Positions 26,601 through 40,000 of a DNA stretch of 64,000 nt are shown in pieces. The notes beneath the pieces are model-generated. The model was not told the origin of the DNA and made no database searches. It saw only the letters and a list, made by a program, of their open reading frames with translations. A program made the position numbers and the translations under genes. Position 1 is the stretch's first letter. Each line of letters opens with the position of its first letter. The DNA comes from Dipetalonema caudispina (lineage: Eukaryota > Nematoda > Chromadorea > Rhabditida > Onchocercidae), in assembly GCA_013365325.1 (NCBI GenBank), contig JABVXV010000103.1:124001-188000 (forward strand). The letters run 5' to 3'.

Positions 26601-29600
26601 GAAGAAAATTTGGGAAGAAAAAGAAGAAAAGATTGAAAAAGAGAAATAGTTGATTTGACGAGATGGTAAAACAGCTGGTTGAAAAAAAAAAAAAGTACTT
26701 TATGACAACAATATTCAACGAAGACTGATGAGTTGGTATTTAAAAAAGAATAGAAATAAGCAACTGCTACATTAAACGAAAGAGATTCTTTTATCAGTAG
26801 GAAGGAAAGGGGGTCAAACTAAATTTGAAAAGGCGGATCAAACTGAACTTACTAATTTGGTATATTTGATACATTTTAGAAAACCATCAAAATTATGAAA
26901 ATTTATTCATGACAGAAAAATGTAACAAAGCAGAAAAGCTATCATCGGGTTTCATTCTCTCTAATCTTCATATCTGACAGCTATTGTTTACTTTCTCTTT
27001 GTCTCTCTTGTAAATGGTTATAAAAAATCTTTTATACGAGGTGCTTATCTTTCTTACCTTATGCTTTCTTAAATATTTAAGTGTGAATTTGGGAAATGTC
27101 TCTAGAAAATATCATTAATTGATAATTAGTGAAAATTCTTTAGAAATTTGAAGCAATTTCTTTTTTTTATAAGATGAAATAAATATTGCATTAAACAGTG
27201 GAGTTTCTAAAATATAGTCAAATGATCTTAAATTTGGAAAAAGTGTTTGATTTTAATTGAGTGATCAAAGTTACTAAGAAAAACAAAAAAATCTTAATGC
27301 CCTGACTGTGCTCATCAAATTAATGCCATATGATAACATTCTATTCCAATTGTCTTCAGATGCTTTTGTCGTTGTCGTATTTTTTCATTCAATTGACCCT
27401 AAGAATACTGCTTGTTTGCGGGAAACAGAAACAAACGGATGATTTATGAAAGAAAGATTTATAAATTGAAACAAATATCCGTTCAATTGATTGGAACAAG
27501 AAATTTTTCCTGACAGAAAACATTTCGTCAGTAAAAATTGAATAAAAATCACTCTTTTTCCAACTTTCATCCTCAACCCTTCTTCACCTTTTCTTATTCT
27601 CTTGGTATTACTGAGAGAGATGAAAATTAAAAAGTGCAATGTGGTGAGCTATAAATTATTGCATTATATTGCGAAATAAGTGCTGAATTGAAATTTATAT
27701 ATTGAATGAACTTTAAAAGTGTTTCAATTCGTTTGTTTATTTGAAATAATTATTAAGAAGGTTTTTTATTCAATTTCTCAAATAATACGAAACGATTTTT
27801 CAGCTTGCTTTGCGAATTGACTGCTTGCATTAGCTTGTTTGGCAAATAAGTTGCAAAGTATTAAATCTCCCATAAACGTATAATGCATCTACAAACTCAT
27901 ATCTTTCGAAATACTATACCTTATGCTAATTTAGATCATATCGACTATACTTCTAAGTGTAAAGATGAATTTTGAAAACAAAATGACATGAGATAGCAAC
28001 ATGCAAATATATTAACTTGGCCATACCAGAATTTGATTACGATTTCTGTTACGGTTTTTGAGGATAGTAGCCTGAGGAATGTTTATAAAGTTTCTTAAAA
28101 GTAGTCAAATATTGGAAAAGCTTAAATTTGCCTCGAAGGTTAATGATTGTCCACTATGAAGTCAAGCGACGAGGTCAAATAGCAGCATTGGTAATGCAAA
28201 ACTCAAATTGGTGTTTTAGTCCTGGGAAACTATGATGAATACATGTACCTTTCAGGCTCAAGAAATGATGGTTGACAGAATAAAATGTTTCACAATATCT
28301 TAAAAAAAGACGAAGTGAAAAAATGAATTAAAATGATCGGAATAATTTTGTCTGATCGAAATTTTGCTTCTTACATTCAAATGATAAATGAGGAAATGTT
28401 TTCCATTGATTCGGCTATGTTCACATAATGATGCAAAGATGAGTTTTTATTGGAAATTGAGGAAAAGAAAGAATGGATAAGTTGGCAATTAATGAACGAC
28501 TCGAAGTATTCATCGAGCCAGCTAGTCCATTTATTTACTGCATTACATTAAAGTCATATCTTCAAAAGATGGCCAAGTCCAGGCATCATTTGAGCCTTTT
28601 TAGGCGGCCTTCTTAATTTTTCATTCATGCAACATGAAGTTTACATATTTTACATTGAAAGAGTTTTGTGAAAAAAAAAATCTGTTGCCTTAATTGTTAC
28701 TAATTACTTTATTCAGGCAACAAAGAAGTGAAGTTTTTCAGCGATCAAAATTTACTTAGACTATGAGAAACTTCTGAATCGTGCAGCCAGAGATGATATA
28801 TCGCAACACATGTCATGTGCTCAATTCGTCATAACTTCCACTTATATTTTTAAAACAAAAAGTGATTATTTTGAATTTTTGTTCTTCAGGAATTGAAGTT
28901 TAAAGTAATTATCTTTTTAAAAATAAATAATTAACAATTAAGACGATAAAAATTTCTTTTCTTTTTCAGAAAATTCTTTCAGTGAGAATGTGTATCAAAA
29001 ATGTAGTTGAATTGAGACGAAAAAATTGATTCAGAGAAAATTTAACCTAAACAAGTTATGATATGTGAAAGTTTGCTTAAATGATATATTACTTCACAAG
29101 ATAAAATGAGAAAGGATTTGAAAATAAAATTTTCTTTCACTTTAAACACAGCTAATGAATGAAAAGGATAATAGGATTTTTGGGTTTTTCTCTGAAAAAG
29201 ATTTTTTTAAAAAAATCTTTTTATTCAAGGTGAACATCCCAGTATAAAAGATTTTCCGCCACAAGTCGGATATTTCAGGATCTTGTTTTCGCATTGTAAT
29301 TATGCAGTAAGATTAAAGTTTCTCGTAAATTCACAACATTTAAATTCGTCAAAATGTGGTTAGCGTGGAAAACTATCGATTTACAGTAAGTAACAAATCC
29401 TTACAATAAGATTTACTCAATCCTAAACTTACAATGGAAGCGCTAAGAAAGAAATTAACTTATTTTGTCACAGAAATTTTATTTCGAAACGAATTCCAAA
29501 TGACTTCGAGTGAAATACGAAACTTCAAATAGAGAAAGCAATTTCTGATAAGCTAAATTCATCCACACAAGAAGTCCTAATCTGAACGAATTTGAGTGTA

Positions 29601-30302
29601 AACTTTGTTTGCTTTCAAAAATCTTTTCCCTTTTCCCATAATAGTTTTCTCCTATCGGAAAATAAAGCATTACTTAAATAAATACTTAAATATGAAATGC
29701 ATCACAAATTTCGCAAGCAACCAAAAATTATTCTTTTATTATTAGGACAAATTACAAATATTTACGCTAAACCACGCATGCATATAAACAGTTGAGAAAA
29801 ATTGGCAGCTTTGATTTTATTTTAATTTAATCACGCAGTATTTCAATTTCCGAGAATTTTCCGAAATTTAAGATTAAACTCACTTCTTTTATAATTGAAT
29901 AATGAAGCGCATAGATCAAAGTCTAAATTTGCATATTAAAATTTTGAGCAACGTTTTAGCACTTATTCAAATATGCTAAATCGTTTCGTTTATTTCGTGA
30001 AAATTTGAAACACATATTTGAAGATTTTTAAAACATGAAAAAAGTAAAGTAACAAAACTGAATAAAACTTGTTTAGAAACTTCCTAGAATTTTTGAGAAT
30101 TCTACAACAAAACATTTTTTCAGACACAAATAATTTTAAATTCAAAAAAATTCATAAGAAATATCAACCAAAATTTGATATCCTGATTCATCTAAATCAT
30201 TGATTTATTCCGGAAAGCACTAATTGTAAGAATTAAGACGACTTCGCAGAATATTGCCCATATTATGAGAACATACTGGAATTCCAAAACTGGAATTATC
30301 TT
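20601..30302. other. Gene-poor 9.7 kb region
   Basis: No exon with a recognisable domain on either strand. The region contains many homopolymer A/T tracts, an AG-rich tract near 23402-23421, a short hairpin at 26141-26164 (7-bp stem CATCCCG/CGGGATG), a GATAA-dense stretch at 25860-26060, and a 28-base palindrome of A/T runs at 29195-29222. It lies between two minus-strand genes and could hold long 5' regulatory DNA of the coiled-coil gene. Confidence 0.5.
30204..30209 (-). terminator. Candidate poly(A) signal of the Kunitz/lustrin gene
   Basis: AATAAA on the minus strand, about 95 bases past the stop codon at 30303-30305. Confidence 0.4.
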
Positions 30303-31077
30303 TCAAAATCCAACTTGCCCACAAGTTGTTATACAATCAGCTAACGAATGGAAATTGTTTAGATTGCCACCACAACCTGTATATTCGAATGATACGCACT
30401 GATTCTGTAATGGTAAATCAAACATTAGTCGAAAAAGATGAAGAATTCCCTCATTCGAATTCAACGATAAGTGATCAGAGTAATTATCTTACTTACAATT
30501 AGTTGATCATTTGCAGATTACAACAATTTTTTAAAAATAATTAATGTAATTCAAATAAAATATTGATTTAGCCTTGCAACATTCTTTATCCATCAGTGAA
30601 AATTTTTTCAGTAAAAGCAAAATTACTGAATAATATGAAAGAGTAAATATTACAAATAGAATAACTTTTAACAACACCGATAAGCTTTCAACATAATATT
30701 TTCCGCTTTACTCAGATACGATCAGATCGTATCGTATCGATTTTTAAATTCTCTCAAAACTATTCTTTCATTCTAGGCAAAAAGTTTTCGCAGTTTGTTG
30801 AATTTTTTTTTACATCATTGTTTCATGTCCTGTAGGTTGGTTTGTTACTTTAAGTAATAATATCGTTTCCCTTTGCCATCTAAGATATATAGGAATTTAG
30901 AACAATTTTACAAAATTCAATAATTTCTTGAAATTTTGAATTACTTGGCATAAGGATAGTTTTGAATTTACCATAGTGTTATTGTAAAAGAAATGATGAC
31001 CTGTTGTCGATCGAAGGCATAACGTGTTTGATGCTCATTACAAGCTCCTCTATCAATAGATAACAAGCACAACTGTT
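30303..31077 (-). other. C-terminal canonical Kunitz domain (K13) of the multi-module gene
   Basis: Split over exons 31001-31077 and 30303-30404, phase 0. First half CLLSIDRGACNEHQTRYAF, second half CVSFEYTGCGGNLNNF then CITTC. Cysteine spacing 8-15-7-12-3 is textbook Kunitz and all six cysteines are present, unlike the other modules. The P1 position is asparagine. The protein ends five residues later (GQVGF, stop). Entry into the first half fits phase 1 from a donor at about 32478 that leaves PHLS before EQLC. Confidence 0.85.
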
Positions 31078-34000
31078 CTGAAAAAAAAAAAAAAAAAAAG
31101 TGCAAAATTCAATGAAAGGGTCAAGAGTTTCACTTATAGCCATAAAGGTTAACAATAAAAATTTATAAGTCAAAAAATACGAAGGAAGTTGAAACAACAC
31201 CGAAAACATACTATTTCTTTTTGAGGAAACGATTTATAATTAACATTTAATTAGCCCATTTCATTGAGATTAGTAGTAATTAAATGAAGAAAGCCGAGGA
31301 TTTGCCTTAGTTGACCAAAAAGAGTTAAATGTGGTTAGGAAATTATTAATTTGCATGCATCATGCATCATGCACTACCATGCAAACAAGTTTGGGACATC
31401 AGTGACATGTCCAATTCATAACTTTATGACCAAAAACATAAAAAATTTATTTTTAATCTCAGAGATAACAAATCTGAATTTTAATTATAGCGCTAATTAT
31501 TAGAATTTTATGATAACAAAAAATGATAACTGATCAAATCGAGTAGACGAATATATGCAATGATAAGAATTAAAAGTATGCGATACAGTATGACCCATGA
31601 AAAAATGAAACAGACCGACGTTAATAAACTTTAAAATTCGAAAATTTTTGAAACTACAAGCTAAATTTAAATATAAAATGTGTTTCTTAAATTAGACAGT
31701 TCGCTGAAAAAGTTACGTTGTGCGAATGTTAATTTGCAAAATTTTCATATATTTTTGAATTTGTAAGTATTTTCATATTTTTACCATAAAAGAAACAAAC
31801 AATTCTTTTTGACTGATACTAAAAACAATGTAATTCTTATAATGAAAGAATAGACGATCGAAAGGATTTTGCTAGAATCTTCTTTATTAATTATTTCAAT
31901 ATAATGCAGCAGAAATGTATAATTTCCCATTTCGAATAATTTTTATACAATCTTATTTCCGACGAAGCTTTGTATTAGTGTAGTGAAAGGTAAATTTTTG
32001 AATAAATTTACCTAATCTGTAAACAAGTTTTTTTCAGAAAAATATTAACACAAGCCGTACTTCACCTAATAGAAATAACTTTTTAATGAAGACATATGAA
32101 GAAGAGTAATATCTCAAAATGATGTATTCATTAAATACAAAATTTTAGCATCTTTAAAAGATCTGAAAATTGCTATAAATTACATAGTTCAGTAGATAAT
32201 ATCACAGAATTTCGAGAAAATAAAATTATGTGTTTCAATAGATTAAAATTGTGTATTTCAACAGATATTATCACAGGGTATCAGTAAATTAAAATTATTC
32301 AAAATTTCACCACATCCAAAGGACCTGGAATTAATACTGTGATCAATCAATTAATTTTGCATCAACATTAATTTTGCACACTAATACTTGAAATGATTTT
32401 TAAGCAGTAAAAACAGCATTATCATATTCATTACTGACCTTAATTTTTGACCAAGCAGTGGAACCGGATAACCGCTTAAGTGGGGGTTCATTCTGCTAGC
32501 ATACGGTTTGAAAGGTAGAAACCATAAAACACCTAAAAAATTAATTCCAAATGAGGAATTATGAAACGAAATAATTTGTCAATTTCTGTTTCTGCATCCA
32601 AAATTTGACTTTTTTAAGAAGCTTCTTAATGAAGAAGTGAAAACAATTCTTAATAAACCAAAGTAATTCGATATACATAGTGTTTGCAAACTTACCGGAA
32701 TCAGGACAGCAAAAGGTTAAAGGTATAATGTGACTTGGTGAAGAGCAAATATAACCCTTTGGACACGCAGTATTGATGTCGCAACTCACTATTTTTCCCG
32801 CAATTATAAGCGGTGTTCCTTCTGTACAATAACTTTTTATTCCTAAATTTAAATAATTTCAAATTTTCCTGAAAAAAACTAATTTACTGCGAGATTATTT
32901 TTATGGGGATTTCCACAACACAAACAGTTGCAACTTTTCCACATCATAAAGTGCATTTGTAATATTTATTATACGATTCCCTGCTGGCATTTTTTTTTTT
33001 TTTTTTTTGAAAAATAACCACCTGGACAAATTTTTTCACATTCATTCTTTGAAAGGAAGTTATTTTCATTTCCACCGAGTCCTGTATAATCAAAATTACG
33101 GCATCGATCTTGAGCTATATCATAATACCATCGCAGTAAATGAGCATCACCAATGCCTGATAATGGTTGCTGTAAACATGCATTTCCTGAAAAGTTTACT
33201 GTTTGAAACATTCAATTCTTCATTCAAAAAATTACTATAGGAGAATGCGTTGAGTTTTTTCAACACATTAGACTTATATCGCTAAACGATGACATTAATA
33301 CATATTTGGCAGTAATATTTAGAACTATTAATTCAACTTATCTTAATTGCTTTGAAAATTTTAAAAAATAAAAAATAGCAAACCTTGTTGTCTACAACAA
33401 ACAGTAGATCGTTTATTATTACCAACATGACAGTAATATCCTTCAGGACATGATACATTATTGCAGTGAACGATTCGACCATTGAGCCGTAATTCCTTAC
33501 CACTTGAACAAATTTGCGATTCTACAGGATAATTTTGGAAAAAATAGATCAGGAATATCTAAGAATTAAATCCACTCATAATATCCACAATTCTTCTATA
33601 TGCGGATCGAAAGCTTGTATTAATCTAAAAGAAAGCACCGCTTTCAAAAGGGTGGCGTGTTTGTCATACCCTCTAACCACATGAAATGATCCATAATTCA
33701 TTATTACTACGCCCTTTTTAATTTCAATCATTGAAAATAAACAAAAATACCACGATCACAAGTTTGTTCACAAAGTTTTTTGGTGACGAAATTGTTTTCA
33801 TTGCCTTTACGACCACGATAGACAAAAGGTGTACAGAAACTTTGTTCACTATTGAAGTACCATCTTTGCAACTCATCGTTACCTTCTCCTTCGCTCATGG
33901 CAACACTACAAGGATTTTCTGGAAAGCATTTCGAATTATTGCAAAAAGACAAGAAATGTTTGTTTTTAACCAATTGTATTAAATTTCAGACGTAAATTAT

Positions 34001-37000
34001 GAGGCCCAAACTTCTGCTCCATCAGCAAATCTTGTTGACAGCTTTGTGTTTTAAAATTATTCCTAGATTTGTTGAGAGCTTTATCAAGCATTTCTTTAGA
34101 AGAATTGATCCAAGCGAATAAGAAATACTGAAGAACATATTGTACTTAACAAACTTTTGTTTCTGAAAATTACCATCAGATGTAGTAGGTACGAGGACCA
34201 CAGTAGAATATGATGAATATATCGTAAAACAAATATTTAGTTCCTTTCATGTGCCATTTGAAATTTTGCTTTAATTCGTTGGTATAATTCAGTAATATTC
34301 ATAATTAATTCATTTACAATCATTATTATAAAAAATTCAGTTCATAAATTATTAAATTTCTTCACATTATTCCGCTAAATAAACAAATTATTTGAAATCA
34401 ATGTTTTATCAGAATCCTAATTTTGAAATCATTGTTCATGCTTTCATACATAATTTCAATTTCTGTTCCCTACTCTAAGTTAAAAAATATCGGACCTGTA
34501 TGACTTGGACAACAGTAACTTCTACGATTTCTGCTATTTCCGGTCAAACAAAAATAGCCAGCACTGCAAGGACTTGGCTTTAATGGATTACATGTCTTTG
34601 GCTTTCCTTTCGCATCTCGTGCAAAATTTCCAATGCATGGATTCTCGAACACTGAAACAAAACCCCACCCGCTGAAATAACACTCGCAAATAAATGTGTC
34701 GAAACTTTCTCAAACTGTCCAAACTAATTTTCAATCAAATATATTTGAGATATTGCAAAATGTGTGCAACCCTGGCAAGAAAAGCAATTTTTCAGAGGAA
34801 AAGTGTCTGAAATAGGTGCAGCATGCAAACTGTGAGTACAAGCCTTTTGCACTAATTAGTCTAACACTGCACAGCAAAATATAAAAGCAAACAAAGAGGC
34901 TAACATTGTAGAAAAATAGCCTCTGATCAGTCAAAATAAAAGAGATCAATTAAGGAAATATTCTTCAGACTGAAGAACCACATAATTACGTACAAATTGT
35001 TTTGCACTTCAGAGCAACAAATTCTGTTTCCACATTGGCGTACAATTCGTAAGACAGCATTACTAATTATCTCTTAAGGCAATTTATTATTTCATATATT
35101 AATGATTATCGGACTGTTCAGATTGCAATCAGTAAATATAAAACTTCTCTAGTAAATATAAAAGTCAACCTGGGCAAGTCCTTGAGCATTCTCTCTTTGA
35201 CACAAAATTGTTCTGATTGCCTCGAATACCGTTATATTGGAAAGGTAAACATTCACGATTATCAGCGCTATAGTACCATCGTGACAGATCCGCATTACCG
35301 GAGCCTGGTGAAAGTGGTACCGAACATGGATTTGTTGCTAAAAACATCTGTCATTTACTATTGGTTTTATTGGTGCCAAAACCAAAATTTCAGGAAGATA
35401 TTAGTTCACAGAAATTCATTATATTGCTTTCAAACCAACAAATAAATTTTTTCAAATTAACAAAAGTGATCTGTTATCTTGTGTTGAAATTCTGCATGCA
35501 GAAATTGTTACCACCAGGACAGCAAACGGTTGTTTCTGGTGTCGCACCAACATGACACCAGAAATTTACAGGACAGACTTCTTTATTAATTGCTGAGCAA
35601 AAGAGTATTTGGCCTGCAGTATTTGTTGCTGGTTGTCCAACACATGGATTTCCCGATGGACGACAACGCAGTTGACAAGCTGTCTACAGATACAAAAATA
35701 TTAGGTCAGATCAGATCGGATCAGATCATTTGGTTGTTATTTAATCAAAATTTATCTTCTGCAAGAACTACTAAGCACAGAAGTGCAAAAGTGTGGTTGA
35801 AATTTACAAGTAACTATGTGGTATTTGATTAAGTAAATTACTTGCAGAATAAATCACTTTCATTCATACCACTGTAATGGATTACGCATAAGTACGTCGA
35901 AATACGTCTAAGATCACAAAATGTTATTTAACTCACTAATTTAATTCATTAGCCAATAGCATCTGAATGTTTTTTAAACATTATGATTGTCTAAATCTGA
36001 TATTTGTGCAGTACTATAATTTGGATTCTAACTCTAAAATTACAGTTCTGTGTAGTAATAAGAATCTTTTGCTATTTAGAAACAAAATTCTCTTCAATCA
36101 TTTTTAAATTCTTCCTTTAAGAAACAATTTAAAGAGATTTGTTCTGTGACTAACAATAAATTTTAATTTCGTAACAATTTTAAAGTTAAAAAAAGATCCA
36201 TTTACCTGTGATAAGAAATTATTCTGATTTCCCTTCATTCCGTGATATGTAAAAACTCGACATATTCCTGTCACTGCATCGTAATAGTAACGTTCTAACT
36301 TTTCATCTCCTTCGCCTATTATCACAGGCAAATTACATGGATCATTCATTGCTGAAATTATAATATTCATGACGAATGTGTAGATATTATGGATTCTTGA
36401 GAACGGTGCGGAAAATGCTAACAGTTCCAATGGTACTTCTATTCCTCATACTAGAAAGTTTGATACCAAGCGGAATTCAATACAGTCATTAAAAAGTATC
36501 ACCTCCAGGACAGCAAACTGTTGTAAGTGAATTGCCACCAGGATTACACCAGTAACCACTAGGACAACTGTTTACGTGAAGTGATGATGCAACACAGGTT
36601 TGATAAATACCATTTGATGTAGTAAACGGTTGGCCTGAAAGACAAAACAGATTCCAGTTTCTAATCTTTAGCATTTTTGAAATTTTCCAATGTCGGTTTA
36701 GACTTTAAATTCAAGCAATCTCAGCCATTTTTCGACTGAGTTTGCTTGAGTTTAAAATCGAGTTTCAGGTAACAGTTAAAAACTTTAGCAACAGGTATAA
36801 AATCAAACAAATTTAAATTTGATTTTATTTGTTTGAATCTGATTGGATGAATCTGAAAATCAGACCATCGCGACAGGGATTTACTCTGCAAACAATTTCG
36901 CAATTCTCCTTGCTCAAGAAATTATTAGCATTGCCATGCAATCCATTATAGATGAATTTTTCACAGCTTCCTTCCTGCGAGTTGTAGTACCATCGTTGTA

Positions 37001-40000
37001 ATGATCCATTACCAGTACCACGAGCCATTGGCTGCTCGCAACGATTTCCTTCTATAAAGTAAACTTTAAAGAAATGAGAAGTTGAAAATTCGCGCTTTCT
37101 TCGAATAATTACAAGAAATTTAAAATGACTTTTGAAAATAGAAACAGTTTATTAGGTGTCCTAAAATTGTACCGAAAGGACAACAAATCGTAGTTTCCGA
37201 TGTTGCTCCGTAATGACAATAGGTACCGGTGGGACATTCCCGTGAACCGGAACAAGTTTGCGGTGGCAGTGCTATTGGCTGATTACATGGATTCAGGAAA
37301 ACTGAAATTTGATGGATAGAAATTTGTGTGGTACAGCGATCATACAAAAGGAACGAAATCTCGCCTGAATGAAACTTATCTTCCTTGCAAGAAATGCATA
37401 ATTTAAGATGCACAAACCTGTGCAAGTAGCTGCACAATCAGCTTCAGTTAAAAAGTTATTTTGATTCCCTTTTCTGCCATTATATTCGAACATTTTGCAG
37501 GTTAACGTCGTTGCATCATAATACCAGCGGTTGGCAGGTGGCGCATTTGCTCCCTTAATACCAACTGCAAATGGCATATTGCATGCTGCAGGATTGGTTT
37601 CCGCGCCAGGACAACATTGGTACTCGTTTGATACCAAGCCCAAATGACACCAATAATTTGGCCCACACTTATTTTCACCAAATGTGCAAAGTCGTGGTTG
37701 ATTAGTGCTCATTTCCAACAATGGAACACCTTGTGGACAGACATTCACATAAACTAAAAATAGTAAGAAACATTCAGTCAATGAAAATTTAAATTTATAA
37801 ATTTACAAGTAAAAGTGGAAGTAATACCGCATGGCAATATATTTAATTGGCCTTGATAAACGAATTGGTAGAAGTACCAGGACAAGTCAGTTGACATCCT
37901 TGTTTACTGAGAAAGTTATTCTGATTACCCATCATACCGTGATAAATAAATGATAAGCACTGCCTGGTATTCACATCATAGTACCATCGCTGCAAGTTTG
38001 CATTACCCGTTCCTGCGGTCATTGTTTGCATACAAACCGCATGTTCTTCTGCTGCAGAATTCAATACTTAAAGACTTATGTAGAAATTGATATTGATTTA
38101 AGAATTCATAATTTTGAATTTATTAATTCTCGCTCTCAAATACAAATCATGAAAAACTATGATTTTTTGAAAATTTAGAAATACGATGAAATAGATACCT
38201 CTTCCTGGACAGCATACAGTTGTTTGTGAAATTGCACCGATGTGACACCAATAACCATTAGCACATTGGTTATGAGTTATGCACGACTGTGGACGCCCGT
38301 CTCGTCCCATTTGCGCTTCACCCAAAGCACAAGGATTCACAAATACTGAAATTGAATGCAAAATAAAAAAAAAAATGGAAGAAGCTGAAATTGATACAGC
38401 TTAACAAATTTTATCAATTTAATTAAATTCAGTTGAAAATTAAGTGATCAAATTTAACAACTTGGTACTCTAACTTTGTGGCCAGTTTTTTATTTTAGGA
38501 TGAGGGAATTTTACATGCGATTAGGAAACAATAAGAAGTTTTTAGAGAATAGTATAATAGTTGATCTCTTTGAGGACAGTATTCAGTGAAGTGAGATAAG
38601 ATGACCGGTATTCTGACCACACTAACTTCAAATATCTTTATGTATATTATCTTACTATCCCAAGTACAGAAACTAGCAACAATCAGTTATGCATTATAGT
38701 TATTACGAATTGCAGGTACCAGATTAGGCAGAATAGAAATCACCGAGAAAATATAAAGAAGATGGAAGAGTTGAACTGTTATGAAACCGGTTCTCATATA
38801 AAAGAGGCCGAAAGATCATTAGGGAGCAACCTAGATTTATGAAGCTTAATATAGGTAGCTTTATTATCGTGTAAATGATACATGATAGAAGAACAACTAT
38901 TCAACCAGTTTAGATATCAGCATAAAGAAAGGCTCATTTGTTGACAAAAATCACCTGGACAGATTTGCTGACACTGTTGTTGTGTTAAAAAATTATTCTG
39001 ATTACCGTGCATTCCACCGTAGCTGAACGGAATGCAATTTTGTGTATTCTGATCAAAATACCATCGTTTTAAGTTAGCATCACCGGAACCAAAGGCTAAT
39101 GGTAATTTGCAAATAGCTGGACCATCAACTACAAATAAAAATATTTGCAAAAAACCCAACATCGTGGTTTAATTTTCAGAACATCGGTAAAAAACTGTAT
39201 CGGTTATAGTGTTTATATCGAGATTTTCCCGATAGCAAAGTTTAGGATAATATATAAATACCACGCAGTGTAGAAGCCAAGGTGCTCCATTATTTGCTTA
39301 AAGTGCTCCATCATTTATTTTCAGTAATCAAAATTGCAAGAAAAAGCGATTGAACTACCTCTTCCAGGACAACATACAGTTGTTTGCGGTATCGCGCCGA
39401 TATGACACCAATGTGTTGCTGCACAACTATTATATGTTGAGCTACAGCTTAGTGGACGATTATTTACTCCTTGTTGAGGTTTACCCGATACACACGGATT
39501 CTCAAATGCTATAAATTTTTGAATGAAATCGACTTCGAGCTCTTACCGGACTTCTTATTTATTTTTATAAAACTTGAAGACATTGACGAGATTATGCAAA
39601 GGTGATCAATTTGTTGATAATGCTTAGAAATGAATCTATCAATTGATTAATTGATTGAGTGATTAATTTTTGAATCATCCTTTCTTCTTTAAAAGTTTTT
39701 TTCAGTTCTTAGTGACACAAAATTTGCTCCTATTAACAGCAAAAGTTTGCCGAAAAGAAATTTGGGAATGTCCGGGAAAGCATATCATTGTGTCATATTC
39801 ATTTAACATATAAGTTTCACTTTTTGAAGTAAATCTATTCTTTCGAATTTTAGCATTTAAATTAAAAGAGCCTAACCGTGGCAAGTTTCTTGGCAAATTT
39901 CTTGGTTTAGAAAGTTATTCTGTGTGCCTTTTAAGCCAGCATAAACGAAAGGCATACATCGTTGACTGGCAATATTCCAGTACCATCGTTGTAACTGATA

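Noticed and set aside
29353..29384. Short ATG block (MWLAWKTIDL) followed by GTAAGT, downstream of a TATAAAA at about 29243
   Set aside because: No downstream exon in a compatible phase could be found, so a first exon is not supported.
30714..30740. Short inverted repeat GATACGATC-A-GATCGTATC in the last intron of the Kunitz/lustrin gene
   Set aside because: Only 9-bp arms; may be chance, and no flanking duplication suggests transposition.
32186..32300. Imperfect tandem similarity (TTTCAATAGATTAAAATTGTG-like units) near the Kunitz/lustrin 3' region
   Set aside because: Two degenerate copies only, AT-rich, with no clear boundary.
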